Assembly: GCF_007859865.1 (NCBI RefSeq)
Contig: NZ_SJPI01000001.1
Location: 3,729,241 to 3,793,240, forward strand
Direction: 5' to 3'
Length of the DNA: 64,000 nt
DNA from: Rubripirellula amarantea
GTDB lineage: Bacteria; Planctomycetota; Planctomycetia; Pirellulales; Pirellulaceae
Shown: piece by piece, positions 11,727 to 19,513 of the stretch
How the letters are laid out: every line of letters starts with the position of its first letter
Position numbering within the stretch: position 1 is the first letter of the stretch
The notes under the pieces: generated by a model
What the model was told of the DNA's origin: nothing
The model's input: only the letters and a program-made list of their open reading frames with translations
Database searches by the model: none
Program-made: the position numbers and the translations under genes

Positions 11727-12219
11727 GGAATGAACACAATGAAAGGAGAGCGGACCGGAATGGCATACAGTTTGATTATACGTGCCGGCTTGCCTACCCC
11801 GGCTTGCCAACGTCTTCTCGCCTGCATGGCTCACTTCCCTGCCTGACACGGCTCACCTTCTCACCTGCATGGCTCACCTTCTAGTTGGGCACGGCTCACT
11901 GGGCTCGCGATCTTCAATCTATCGATGCCATGCGGCAGTAAGGTAGTCAGACGGTGACAATCCTTGCGGGACCAACCAATCGGTCAATGAACAGCCATCC
12001 ATTGAACGAAACCGATGCCAGTATGAGTTGTCGGCGGATGGGGGCAGGATGATCGTTTGCCGATCACGTTGCCAAGTCCGGGTTTTCACCGCGTTCAGGC
12101 CGTTTACCTTGGCAAAACGTCAACACCAGGGCGACAACGGAGGGCTGAAGATTTACAATGTCTGGGCTTGGCTCCCCAATCGGTAGAAAATCTTGGTGCC
12201 CCAACCCTTGGAAATCACT
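11727..12219. other. Divergent intergenic region panB / secreted-protein-fhc operon
   Basis: These 493 nt lie between divergently transcribed genes and should hold promoters for panB and for the operon starting at 12220. The only clear structure is the repeat array at 11821-11903. A reading frame at 12057-12320 has no family resemblance and is not called. Confidence 0.5.
11821..11903. repeat. Four degenerate 21-22-bp repeats with alternating units
   Basis: The core GGCTCAC recurs at 11828, 11850, 11871 and 11893. Units 1 and 3 carry CCTGCATGGCTCAC; units 2 and 4 carry the ACACGG/GCACGG variant. The alternation suggests growth by duplication of a two-unit block of about 43 bp. Confidence 0.6.
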
Positions 12220-13029
12220 GTGAACCCAACCTGCACTGCTCGTCGTTGGTTCGTCCTCATCGCGATGGCGTTCATGTCGTTGATCGTGTGCCCCTCGATC
12301 GCATCGGCTCAGAAGCCTGATGCCCCGGGTGTCGGCAGCAACATGATCACCAACTTCAAAGGGAAGCTAGTTTCGTTCAAGCGGGGCATCCTGGTCGTCA
12401 CCACTGACGAAGGAACTCAAATGAACGTCGCTCTTCCCGACGACATTGCCTCCTTTGTCTTTGTTGCCGAAGCGAAGCCCGCGTTTCTACAGCGAGGAAT
12501 GTTTGTTCGCTTTAGCGGCAGCTTCAACCAAGCGGGAATGGCCCAGTCGCCAATCAGAAAAGTCGAGATCTTTCAGCCGGTCGCTGGAAAGCTTAACGGT
12601 CATCAGCGAGAAGCGTTCGTGCCAGGAATCTATCCGGTCAATCGCCCCAAAGCTGGCGAGCCTCCGCCGCAAGTCGCGGATGTCAAAGTGGTCGGCAACA
12701 TCATGGGGATGGATGCTTCGGGGGTGATGGGGGTAATGATCGGCAAACAACCGTTGCAAGTGCCGTTGGCTCCGGACGTGCGACTTGAACTCCGGTTCAA
12801 CAACATGTCGCTCGCCGAGGAAGGGGATTCGGTCAGTGTCGCGGGGTTCTACCAAGCGGGCGATGAAACCAACGTCAAAGCTAGCCGGATCACAATCACG
12901 ACCAGCCGAGTCTATGGTGAGGCCACCGAAGGCAACAGTAAGTCGACTCGAAAACGAACCAGAAGCTCCCGTAAGAAGACGGACGATGCCGATACCGGCA
13001 ACGGGGAAAACCCAGACACGGCACCTTAG
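12220..13029 (+). CDS. Secreted protein of unknown function, first gene of the fhc operon
   Basis: I read a 269-residue protein from the GTG at 12220, which gives a clean signal peptide: ARRW, a hydrophobic stretch to about residue 25, and cleavage near ASA-QK. A TTG at 12193 would only add a tail in front of it. The mature part has two beta-rich stretches (about 40-100 and 145-215) whose short alternating hydrophobic strands look like OB or SH3-like barrels, then a Ser/Lys/Arg-rich tail and an acidic end. I do not recognise a family. It ends 9 nt before fhcA on the same strand, so it is probably co-transcribed with the C1 genes. Whether it has any C1 role is unknown. Confidence 0.7.
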   Translation: MNPTCTARRWFVLIAMAFMSLIVCPSIASAQKPDAPGVGSNMITNFKGKLVSFKRGILVVTTDEGTQMNVALPDDIASFVFVAEAKPAFLQRGMFVRFSGSFNQAGMAQSPIRKVEIFQPVAGKLNGHQREAFVPGIYPVNRPKAGEPPPQVADVKVVGNIMGMDASGVMGVMIGKQPLQVPLAPDVRLELRFNNMSLAEEGDSVSVAGFYQAGDETNVKASRITITTSRVYGEATEGNSKSTRKRTRSSRKKTDDADTGNGENPDTAP

Positions 13030-13038
13030 GCAGCACGG

Positions 13039-14703
13039 ATGCAAATCATTATCAAACGCGGTCGCGTCATCGATCCGTCAAGGAACTTTGACGCTGTCAG
13101 CGATCTTTTTGTAAGCGACGGCAAGATCGTTGAGTCGCTGACCAATCCGGCATCGGCGCACGTCGTCGATGCATCGGGCTGCGTCATCATGGCGGGCGGA
13201 ATTGACCTGCACACGCACATTGGCGGTGGGAAGGTGTCGTTGGCTCGGATGTTGTTGTCGGATCAACTGCAATCACCCATCTCGACGCCCGGCCAGTTTG
13301 ACCAAGGCGATTCATTTTTGCCGACGGCATCGCAGACCGCGTCTCGGTACCTCGACATGGGATACACGACCTGCTTTGAACCAGCGGTGATCCCCTGCAA
13401 CGCTCGTTCGGCTCATGCGGAAATGGCAGATGTCGCTGGCATTGATACAGGCGGCTATTGTTTGCTCGGTAACGACGATGTGCTGTTGGCGTTGATTGCC
13501 GACAAGCAACCACAGGCTCTGATCAACGATTACGTTGCTTGGATGGTGCGAGCGACGCAGTGCATCGCGGTGAAGGTTGTAAATCCAGGCGGGATCAGTG
13601 CGTTCAAGTTCGGCGATCGGCATTTCGACGTCGATTCTGTCCATCCGAAGTACGGTGTCACACCGGCACAAGTGATCGAAACGCTTTGCCGAGCCGTTCA
13701 CGAGATCGGACTTGCGCACCCGTTGCACGTTCATTGCAGCAACCTCGGTGTGCCCGGGAATATTGAATCCACGCTTGCGACCATACGAGCGGCGAACGGC
13801 TTACCAATCCACCTAACGCACGCTCAATTTCACAGTTACGGCAAAGACAAAGACGATCACGAATCGTCGATGGTTTCCGCTGCCGCCCAGTTGGTGGACG
13901 CGATGGCTAAGCATCCCAACGTCACGATCGATGTCGGTCAAATCATGTTTGGGCAAACAGTCACCATTAGTGCCGATGCGATGCACCAACACGACAACTT
14001 TCGGTTCGCCGATCCGCGCAAGTCCATCCTGGTCGATGTTGAATGCGAAGCCGGGTGCGGGGTTGTTCCGTTTCGGTACCGCCGCAAGCAGTTTGTGCAT
14101 TCATTGCAGTGGGCGATCGGTCTGGAATTGTTTCTTATGATCGATGATCCATCGCGAGTATTTTTGACGACTGATCATCCCAATGGCGCCCCGTTCACGA
14201 CCTACCCTCACCTGATTCGATTGTTGGCTGATAAGTCTTTTCGCGAAACGGCGCTTTCAGAGATTCATGCCGACGCCAAGAGCACCAGTGATTTAGCCGG
14301 TATCGATCGCGAATACACCCTCAGTGACATTGCCACCATGACTCGGTCCGCACCGGCGAAAATATTAGGCTTGTCGGATCGGGGGCACTTGTCCGTCGGC
14401 GCGGTGGCCGACGTCGTTGTCTATCGCGAAAATGATGACTTGGAAGTCATGTTCGCTTCGCCGGAAACTGTCATCCGGCGAGGCGTCATCGTTCGCGGTA
14501 AGAATGCGACTTCGGTGAGTGACCTTGCTTCGTGGACCCTTACCGCGGAAGTAAGCGTGGATTCGTCCTCGGTCGCAAAACTTGCCGATCGCTACGAGCA
14601 AAATTCCACATTCGCGATGCAACGTTTGCAAATCGACGACGAAGAAATGAGCGCCGTCATTGGCAGCCACCCCGTCGTCGCCAGCAAGGGGAAGGCCAAG
14701 TGA
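13039..14703 (+). CDS. fhcA: Formyltransferase/hydrolase complex subunit A (FwdA/FmdA-like)
   Basis: This 554-residue amidohydrolase-fold protein matches subunit A of formylmethanofuran dehydrogenase and its bacterial form FhcA. In the bacterial complex it hydrolyses the formyl-cofactor to formate. Metal-site features are visible: GGIDLHTHIGGGK (HxH), the AVKVVNPGG lysine region, HVHCSNLG and TTDHPNGAPF (late Asp). Length is close to the archaeal subunit. It opens the gene order A-D-C, and its stop overlaps the GTG start of fhcD by 4 nt, which indicates translational coupling. The fhcB subunit is not in this window. Planctomycetes are known to carry this archaeal-like C1 pathway; here it presumably serves formaldehyde oxidation or C1 balance rather than methanogenesis. 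Confidence 0.93.
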   Translation: MQIIIKRGRVIDPSRNFDAVSDLFVSDGKIVESLTNPASAHVVDASGCVIMAGGIDLHTHIGGGKVSLARMLLSDQLQSPISTPGQFDQGDSFLPTASQTASRYLDMGYTTCFEPAVIPCNARSAHAEMADVAGIDTGGYCLLGNDDVLLALIADKQPQALINDYVAWMVRATQCIAVKVVNPGGISAFKFGDRHFDVDSVHPKYGVTPAQVIETLCRAVHEIGLAHPLHVHCSNLGVPGNIESTLATIRAANGLPIHLTHAQFHSYGKDKDDHESSMVSAAAQLVDAMAKHPNVTIDVGQIMFGQTVTISADAMHQHDNFRFADPRKSILVDVECEAGCGVVPFRYRRKQFVHSLQWAIGLELFLMIDDPSRVFLTTDHPNGAPFTTYPHLIRLLADKSFRETALSEIHADAKSTSDLAGIDREYTLSDIATMTRSAPAKILGLSDRGHLSVGAVADVVVYRENDDLEVMFASPETVIRRGVIVRGKNATSVSDLASWTLTAEVSVDSSSVAKLADRYEQNSTFAMQRLQIDDEEMSAVIGSHPVVASKGKAK

Positions 14704-15650
14704 GCGAGTCAAAACGCAATCCGACGCTTCAAATCGCGGGCGTCGAAATCGAAGATGAGTTCGCAGAAGCCTTTGACATGAAGGCCACTCGAGTGATCAT
14801 CACAGCCCATGACGAACGATGGGCTGCCGAGGCTGCTGCGGCGATGACTGGCTTTGGGACCAGCGTGATTGCCTGCGGAATCGAAACTGCCGTCGAAAAG
14901 ACGCTCTCTCCGGACGAAACTCCCGATGGTCGCCCGGGCGTGTCCATTTTGGCGTTCGCAGTATCCGGATCAGAGTTGGAAAAGCAAATTCCTCGTCGGG
15001 TTGGGCAGTGCGTTTTGACCTGTCCAACGACTGCGATTTACGCGGGAATCGACGTACCCGATGGTGTCGCTGCCAAACGAGTGCCTATTGGAAAAATGGT
15101 CCGCTTCTTCGGTGACGGAAATCAAATCAGCAAGGTTGTAGGCACCGAGAAAGGCCCGCGACGGTTTTGGCGAGTTCCCGTGATGGATGGCGAATTCGTG
15201 TGCGAACACGATGTGGCGCGAGTGGATGGAATCGGTGGCGGAAACTTTTTGCTGCTTGGTCGCTCGCTTGACGCGATCACCATCGCATGTCGTGCCGCTT
15301 GCGATGCAATGAAAGGCGTCGACGGTGTGATCACTCCGTTCCCAGGTGGCGCTGCACGCAGCGGTTCGAAAGTGGGATCAAAGTACAGCAAGTTGTTCGC
15401 ATCAACCAATGACGCATTTTGTCCAACGCTTCGCAAGGTCGGCCCCACGCTGTTGCGAGATGAAGAAGACGCTGCGTTAGAAATTGTGATTGACGGAATG
15501 TCGTTTGAAGCCATCGCAGAGTCGATGAAGGTGGGGATCACGGCGGCGTGTCGCGCGGGCGCCGATGCGGGCCTGCTACGAGTCACCGCTGGTAACTACG
15601 GCGGCAAGTTGGGCAAACATCACTTTCGATTGCATGAGGTGATGTCGTGA
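14700..15650 (+). CDS. fhcD: Formylmethanofuran:tetrahydromethanopterin formyltransferase (Ftr/FhcD)
   Basis: FhcD (316 residues) moves the formyl group between tetrahydromethanopterin and the methanofuran-like cofactor. The start is the GTG at 14700, which overlaps the fhcA stop as GTGA; the longer in-frame reading to 14532 lies wholly inside fhcA. Recognisable family segments are ITAHDERWAAEAAAAMTGFGTSVI, RVGQCVLTCPTTAIYAG, GGNFLLLGRSLDAI and VITPFPGGAARSGSKVGSKY. Length matches Ftr of archaea and methylotrophs (about 300). It sits between fhcA and fhcC, with a second GTGA overlap at 15647-15650, so the three are almost certainly made together. Confidence 0.94.
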   Translation: MSESKRNPTLQIAGVEIEDEFAEAFDMKATRVIITAHDERWAAEAAAAMTGFGTSVIACGIETAVEKTLSPDETPDGRPGVSILAFAVSGSELEKQIPRRVGQCVLTCPTTAIYAGIDVPDGVAAKRVPIGKMVRFFGDGNQISKVVGTEKGPRRFWRVPVMDGEFVCEHDVARVDGIGGGNFLLLGRSLDAITIACRAACDAMKGVDGVITPFPGGAARSGSKVGSKYSKLFASTNDAFCPTLRKVGPTLLRDEEDAALEIVIDGMSFEAIAESMKVGITAACRAGADAGLLRVTAGNYGGKLGKHHFRLHEVMS

Positions 15651-16414
15651 AAACAATCTTGCTGCGTCAAAAACAGATTCCAAACTTCCGCATCGATGCA
15701 TCTTCACTGTCGCTTGCTAAGCTTTCGGCATTCAGCGACAAAGAGATCGCTTCGTTGCCAATGGGGCAAGATGGTCAGTGCATCGATGATTGGTTTGAAG
15801 TCCAATGCACTGATTCGGATCAATCGGTACTGCGAATGGAAGGTGACTTTGCAAACTTTGATCGCATCGGAGCCAGCCATGAACGCGGTTTGATCGTCGT
15901 GGTCGGCAGCGTCGGCAACGCCTTGGGTTGTAGCATGAGCGGCGGTGAAATTATCGTCGAAGGGAGTGCTGGAAACGCGGTCGCGGGAGCGGTCGATGGT
16001 CAACGCAAAGGAATGACCGGCGGACGAATTGAAATTGCTGGCGATGCGGGAAACCAAGTTGGCTATCGAATGCGGCGAGGTGAGGTATTCGTCGCTGGAA
16101 ACGCGGGGCATTTCTTAGCCAGTCACATGCTCGCGGGGACGATTGTCGCAGTGGGGCAATTTGGCACAAACGTTGGCTATGGCATGCGACGCGGAACGGT
16201 GATTTTGTCCAAATCTCCCAATTTATCGTCGCCTCGTTTTTCTGAGCCGATCAAGTCGGAATTGACTTGGTTGTCGCTTGTGAAGAACCCTTCGCATCAA
16301 ATGACACGCGAATTGATGCAAGATATTGCCGCGAATCGCGGGCAAGACGTAGTGTCTCGGCGAGGTGATGGTGCGGTAGGCGGTCAAGGCGAAATTATTT
16401 CGCGGTCGCTTTAG
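15647..16414 (+). CDS. fhcC: Formyltransferase/hydrolase complex subunit C (FwdC/FmdC-like)
   Basis: This 255-residue protein has the right-handed beta-helix of the glutamate synthase C-terminal (GXGXG) family, as in FwdC. Repeated short turns are plain: GSVGNALGCSMSGGEI, GSAGNAVAGAV, GDAGNQVGYRMRRGEV, GNAGHFLASHMLAGTI and GQFGTNVGYGMRRGTV. The C-terminal SELTWLSLVKNPSHQM region also fits FhcC rather than GltB. It probably acts as a structural subunit of the Fhc complex. The GTG start overlaps the fhcD stop by 4 nt. It ends the operon as far as I can see; the next gene starts 146 nt later. Confidence 0.91.
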   Translation: MKTILLRQKQIPNFRIDASSLSLAKLSAFSDKEIASLPMGQDGQCIDDWFEVQCTDSDQSVLRMEGDFANFDRIGASHERGLIVVVGSVGNALGCSMSGGEIIVEGSAGNAVAGAVDGQRKGMTGGRIEIAGDAGNQVGYRMRRGEVFVAGNAGHFLASHMLAGTIVAVGQFGTNVGYGMRRGTVILSKSPNLSSPRFSEPIKSELTWLSLVKNPSHQMTRELMQDIAANRGQDVVSRRGDGAVGGQGEIISRSL

Positions 16415-16560
16415 CTGCTAATATGCAGGCGGACGTTGCCCTCTTTCACGCATTTGTCCTTAGTCAACGATGCCGCTTGGTATTATCTTTGCTCGCCGAG
16501 TGGAATAGAATTCGGTCCTCACCTTTTCCCAGTCTCCCTGCCTTAAATTCGTCCAAGATC

Positions 16561-17757
16561 ATGAAAAAACGATTGTCTCTCGCTGCTTTGATTGCCGCCG
16601 CTCTTTGTGTGGGAGGATTGCGGTCGTCTCAGGCAACAGCCGCTGGACCAACTTTGACGATTGGGTCTGAAGCGCCGGAGCTTGACATCGAAAATTGGAT
16701 GCAGGATGGAAACGGTTTTTTCAAACCGGTGACGGAGTTCAAAAAAGACAATGTCTACGTCGTCGAGTTTTGGGCGACTTGGTGTGGCCCTTGCATTGGC
16801 AGCATGCCGCACTTGGCTGAGTTGCAAAACCAGTATCGCGGCCAAGGCGTTCAGATCATCAGCGTTACGAATGAGGACACCGAAACCGTCAACGGGCTGC
16901 TGAAGAAAGAGCATCCGCAGGAAGGTAAGACGTTCGAAGAGATCACATCGGCGTGGTGCCTGACTTCGGATCCTGATGAATCGGTTTCCGAAGACTACAT
17001 GACCGCATCAGGTGCCAATGGAATTCCGACCGCGTTCGTAGTTGGCAAAACAGGGTTGATCGAGTGGATTGGTCATCCGGGATCGATGGACTTGCCGCTC
17101 GAAGCAATCGTTAATGACGCTTGGGACCGAGCTAAATTCAAGGTCCAGTACGAATACGAAAACAGGATGGAAGAAGCGATGCAGCGTCTCAATACGCTGG
17201 TCGGCACCGAGAAGGTTGATGAGGCGATGGACTTCGTCGCCGAGATGATCAAGGAAGCGCCTTCGCAAGAATACAAAGATCACTGGACCAACATGTTTCA
17301 CAATGTGAAGTTGGTCACCGGACAACTCGACAAGGAAACGACGGAGTTCTATCAAGGGTTGTTGGCCCAGATGGAAGAGAACAAAGATCCGCAAGCCGCA
17401 CTTGGTTTTGCCAACATGTTGTTTGGTGTTTCTCAACAGGGTGCTGATTTAGGGACACTTCCTACGGATACCTTGGCGACGGTCACGGCTCTTGAACCAA
17501 CCATTCCGGAATCCTATAAGGTCTTGTATTACAACACGATCGCTTTGATGAACGAGCTCAACGAAGACTTCGTTAAGGCGGCCGAAGCTCAGGAGAAGGC
17601 TGTTGGTTTGGCCACTGCTCGCCAGGCGAAGCGAATGCAGCCTTACCTTGATGAACTTCGCAAGAAGGCCGGAATCGAAGAGGATGCAGACGAAGAAGAC
17701 GCTGGCGAAGATAACGACAAAGATGCTGGCGAAAAGGCAGCGGACGACCAAGAGTAG
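16561..17757 (+). CDS. Secreted TlpA-like thioredoxin with long helical, acidic C-terminus
   Basis: This 398-residue exported protein has a signal peptide (MKKRLSLAALIAAALCVGG, cleavage near ATAA) and an AhpC/TlpA-type thioredoxin domain at about 35-175 with the redox motif FWATWCGPC and the cis-proline segment NGIPTAFVV. Residues 190-370 are predicted helical with TPR-like spacing, and the last 25 residues are almost all D, E, K and A. The ATG at 16561 is chosen over the upstream in-frame start at 16423 because it begins the signal peptide. It likely reduces or exchanges disulfides outside the cytoplasm. It follows fhcC on the same strand but with a gap of 146 nt, so an operon link is uncertain. 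Confidence 0.86.
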   Translation: MKKRLSLAALIAAALCVGGLRSSQATAAGPTLTIGSEAPELDIENWMQDGNGFFKPVTEFKKDNVYVVEFWATWCGPCIGSMPHLAELQNQYRGQGVQIISVTNEDTETVNGLLKKEHPQEGKTFEEITSAWCLTSDPDESVSEDYMTASGANGIPTAFVVGKTGLIEWIGHPGSMDLPLEAIVNDAWDRAKFKVQYEYENRMEEAMQRLNTLVGTEKVDEAMDFVAEMIKEAPSQEYKDHWTNMFHNVKLVTGQLDKETTEFYQGLLAQMEENKDPQAALGFANMLFGVSQQGADLGTLPTDTLATVTALEPTIPESYKVLYYNTIALMNELNEDFVKAAEAQEKAVGLATARQAKRMQPYLDELRKKAGIEEDADEEDAGEDNDKDAGEKAADDQE

Positions 17758-17765
17758 TTTCGCTA

Positions 17766-17782
17766 CTAGGCCTTTGGCCTAG
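17766..17782. terminator. Hairpin after the TlpA-like gene, possible terminator or REP-like element
   Basis: CTAGGCC-TTT-GGCCTAG is a perfect 7-bp stem with a 3-nt loop, 8 nt after the stop codon. There is no T run, so it is not a classical intrinsic terminator. With the near-palindrome just downstream it could be a paired palindromic (REP-like) element; only one copy occurs in this window. Confidence 0.4.
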
Positions 17783-17842
17783 CCAGTGTAGAGCCGGCGC
17801 TACCGATTGAGAGCGGTCTGAAACACGGCCGCGAGCGATGTG

Positions 17843-17914
17843 GCGTTCTGAGCATCCGGAGCGTTTAGGGCATCCGGAGCGTTCTGGGCATCCCGAGCGT
17901 TTAGGGCGTCCCGA
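17843..17914. repeat. Four tandem 18-bp units in ABAB order
   Basis: Units are GCGTTCTGAGCATCCGGA, GCGTTTAGGGCATCCGGA, GCGTTCTGGGCATCCCGA and GCGTTTAGGGCGTCCCGA, head to tail. The alternation TTCTG/TTTAG shows that a 36-bp pair was duplicated. It starts 85 nt after the stop of the TlpA-like gene. Confidence 0.8.
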
Positions 17915-18076
17915 TCATCCCGAGCAAGGACGCTGCGTTGGTGGCCACATCCTAGGCTGCACGGTCGTTTCAACATGTGCGACGCACTTGCATCGTTTGA
18001 ACGGCAAGTCGCGTAGGGGTACCTGAGTTACCATCCAATCAGGGTCGTTGGGATGATAAAGTCCGTTTGGCGTCGC

Positions 18077-19399
18077 TTAGCGTCGTTCGAGCACGCTGCG
18101 AATTCGGGCGACGATTTTGGGGTCGGACGAATGGCGAACCATCAACGTTCGCAGGAAGCCGGCTGATTCTTGATCGGGCATCGTACCGAGCACCGAGATT
18201 ACTTCCGCGAGCACTTCGCGACTTTCGTCCTCGGTCATCAGCTTTAACCAGGGGCGTGGGTCAACGTCGGGGTGACGGATCACGCGATGAACGAAGTCCA
18301 GGCGAACGCTTACATCAGGATTGACGGCGCTCTTGGCCATTTCGATTTGTGATTCGCTGAGTCCGCGAGCGAGCAGTTCAAGGTGAGCTTGAGATCGCAA
18401 TTGCTCATGTTCGGAAAGGAGCCACGTCATCACCGAGTGCGTGCTGGCCGATTCCATGGGGGTGTCGACAAGGTGAGTGACCGATTGCACGTCGTTGGAA
18501 TCGTAAGCGTCATCAATCGACTTCAACACGATGGACTCTTCCGCTGGGACGGCGCGCAGGCTCGAACTGCTGGATCCCGAGCGGTAGATCGATGGTTCAG
18601 ACGTAGCTTGTTCTGCTGCAATCGCTTCTGCGGCTGATCGTTCGTTGGATGCGATCTGCTGATCCATCGTCGCTTTGAGCATCGCTTCGGGTTCAGGCGG
18701 CCAGGTCGACCAAGTGCCCGTCTCTTCGAACTGTTCCACGGGGAGCGGTGTTGCACGCACGATTAAACGGCGGGGTTGGCCATCGTTGATGGGGCCTTCG
18801 TTCAGAATGCTCGGGCCGCTGCGGTTGGAAAGTGCAAGTTTTTTAAGGACGTCGTTGGCGCTGGCGTAAAGTGATCGCTTTTCATCGTCGGCTTGATCGA
18901 CGGATTCCATCACCGATTGTTGAATCAGCGCGGTGCCCCATCCGGTTCGATCGTCCGGCATGTGTACGGCGACTCGATCGATTGCCTTGACCATGATCGC
19001 ATGACGCTGCAGGGCCGAGCTTTGTCCCAAGGTGGGCCATCGAGTTTGGCTAGATTTGAGTAATTCGAAAGCAACACGAGCCGTTTCGTAATCCTTCGCG
19101 GCCAACGCATCGACTAAGTGTGGGATTCCAGTTTTGCCAAACGCTTGGATCTGGACCAACCGAGCCTGTTGCACGTGAGGCGGCTGGGTTTGGAAATCGT
19201 CGGTCAGTCGGCTCAGTAAGTAGTGGCCGCTGAGGTGGCGAACGGCCAACAACGCAGCGAAGCACATCGCCACGAGCACCAAATACTTCACCGCGTTTCG
19301 AAGCGCCGAGCGCGCAGGTTGCCGGCGACCCAGAATCTGGGACTCAGTTGCCGTGAAAGCAAAGGGGTTAGGAATATCTGAAAAGTCGGATGATAGCAT
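18077..19399 (-). CDS. Single-pass membrane protein with HEAT-like helical repeats, unknown function
   Basis: This 440-residue protein has a short cytoplasmic N-terminus, one membrane segment at about residues 35-58 (KYLVLVAMCFAALLAV) and a long alpha-helical remainder. The helical parts have HEAT-like character: a block at about 80-130 (GIPHLVDALAAKDYETARVAFELL) and a clearer one at 340-440 (DVSVRLDFVHRVIRHPDVD, PRPWLKLMTEDESREVLAEVISVLG). A low-complexity Ser run lies near 280. Such proteins usually act as protein-binding scaffolds. The start at 19399 faces mutL across 114 nt. No family name is offered. Confidence 0.75.
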   Translation of the reverse strand: MLSSDFSDIPNPFAFTATESQILGRRQPARSALRNAVKYLVLVAMCFAALLAVRHLSGHYLLSRLTDDFQTQPPHVQQARLVQIQAFGKTGIPHLVDALAAKDYETARVAFELLKSSQTRWPTLGQSSALQRHAIMVKAIDRVAVHMPDDRTGWGTALIQQSVMESVDQADDEKRSLYASANDVLKKLALSNRSGPSILNEGPINDGQPRRLIVRATPLPVEQFEETGTWSTWPPEPEAMLKATMDQQIASNERSAAEAIAAEQATSEPSIYRSGSSSSSLRAVPAEESIVLKSIDDAYDSNDVQSVTHLVDTPMESASTHSVMTWLLSEHEQLRSQAHLELLARGLSESQIEMAKSAVNPDVSVRLDFVHRVIRHPDVDPRPWLKLMTEDESREVLAEVISVLGTMPDQESAGFLRTLMVRHSSDPKIVARIRSVLERR

Positions 19400-19513
19400 C
19401 TGGTCCGCCTGCGGGGAGTTTCCCGGATTTTGCCGAGAATTTCCCGCTCAAAGCAAGGTCATTTTGGTCCGTATTCGGTTGAGCTTTCCCCTCACACCGG
19501 TACATTGCACGGC

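Larger units (their letters stand above)
17758..18076. other. Convergent intergenic region with hairpin and 18-bp repeats
   Basis: These 319 nt lie between the ends of the TlpA-like gene and the HEAT-like gene. They hold the hairpin at 17766-17782, a near-palindrome (GTAGAGCCGGCGCTAC, about 17788-17803) and the repeat array at 17843-17914. I see no gene in it. Confidence 0.55.

Noticed and set aside
12057-12320. 87-residue plus-strand frame before the secreted protein
   Set aside because: No family resemblance, and it runs out of frame into the secreted-protein gene, whose signal peptide is clear.
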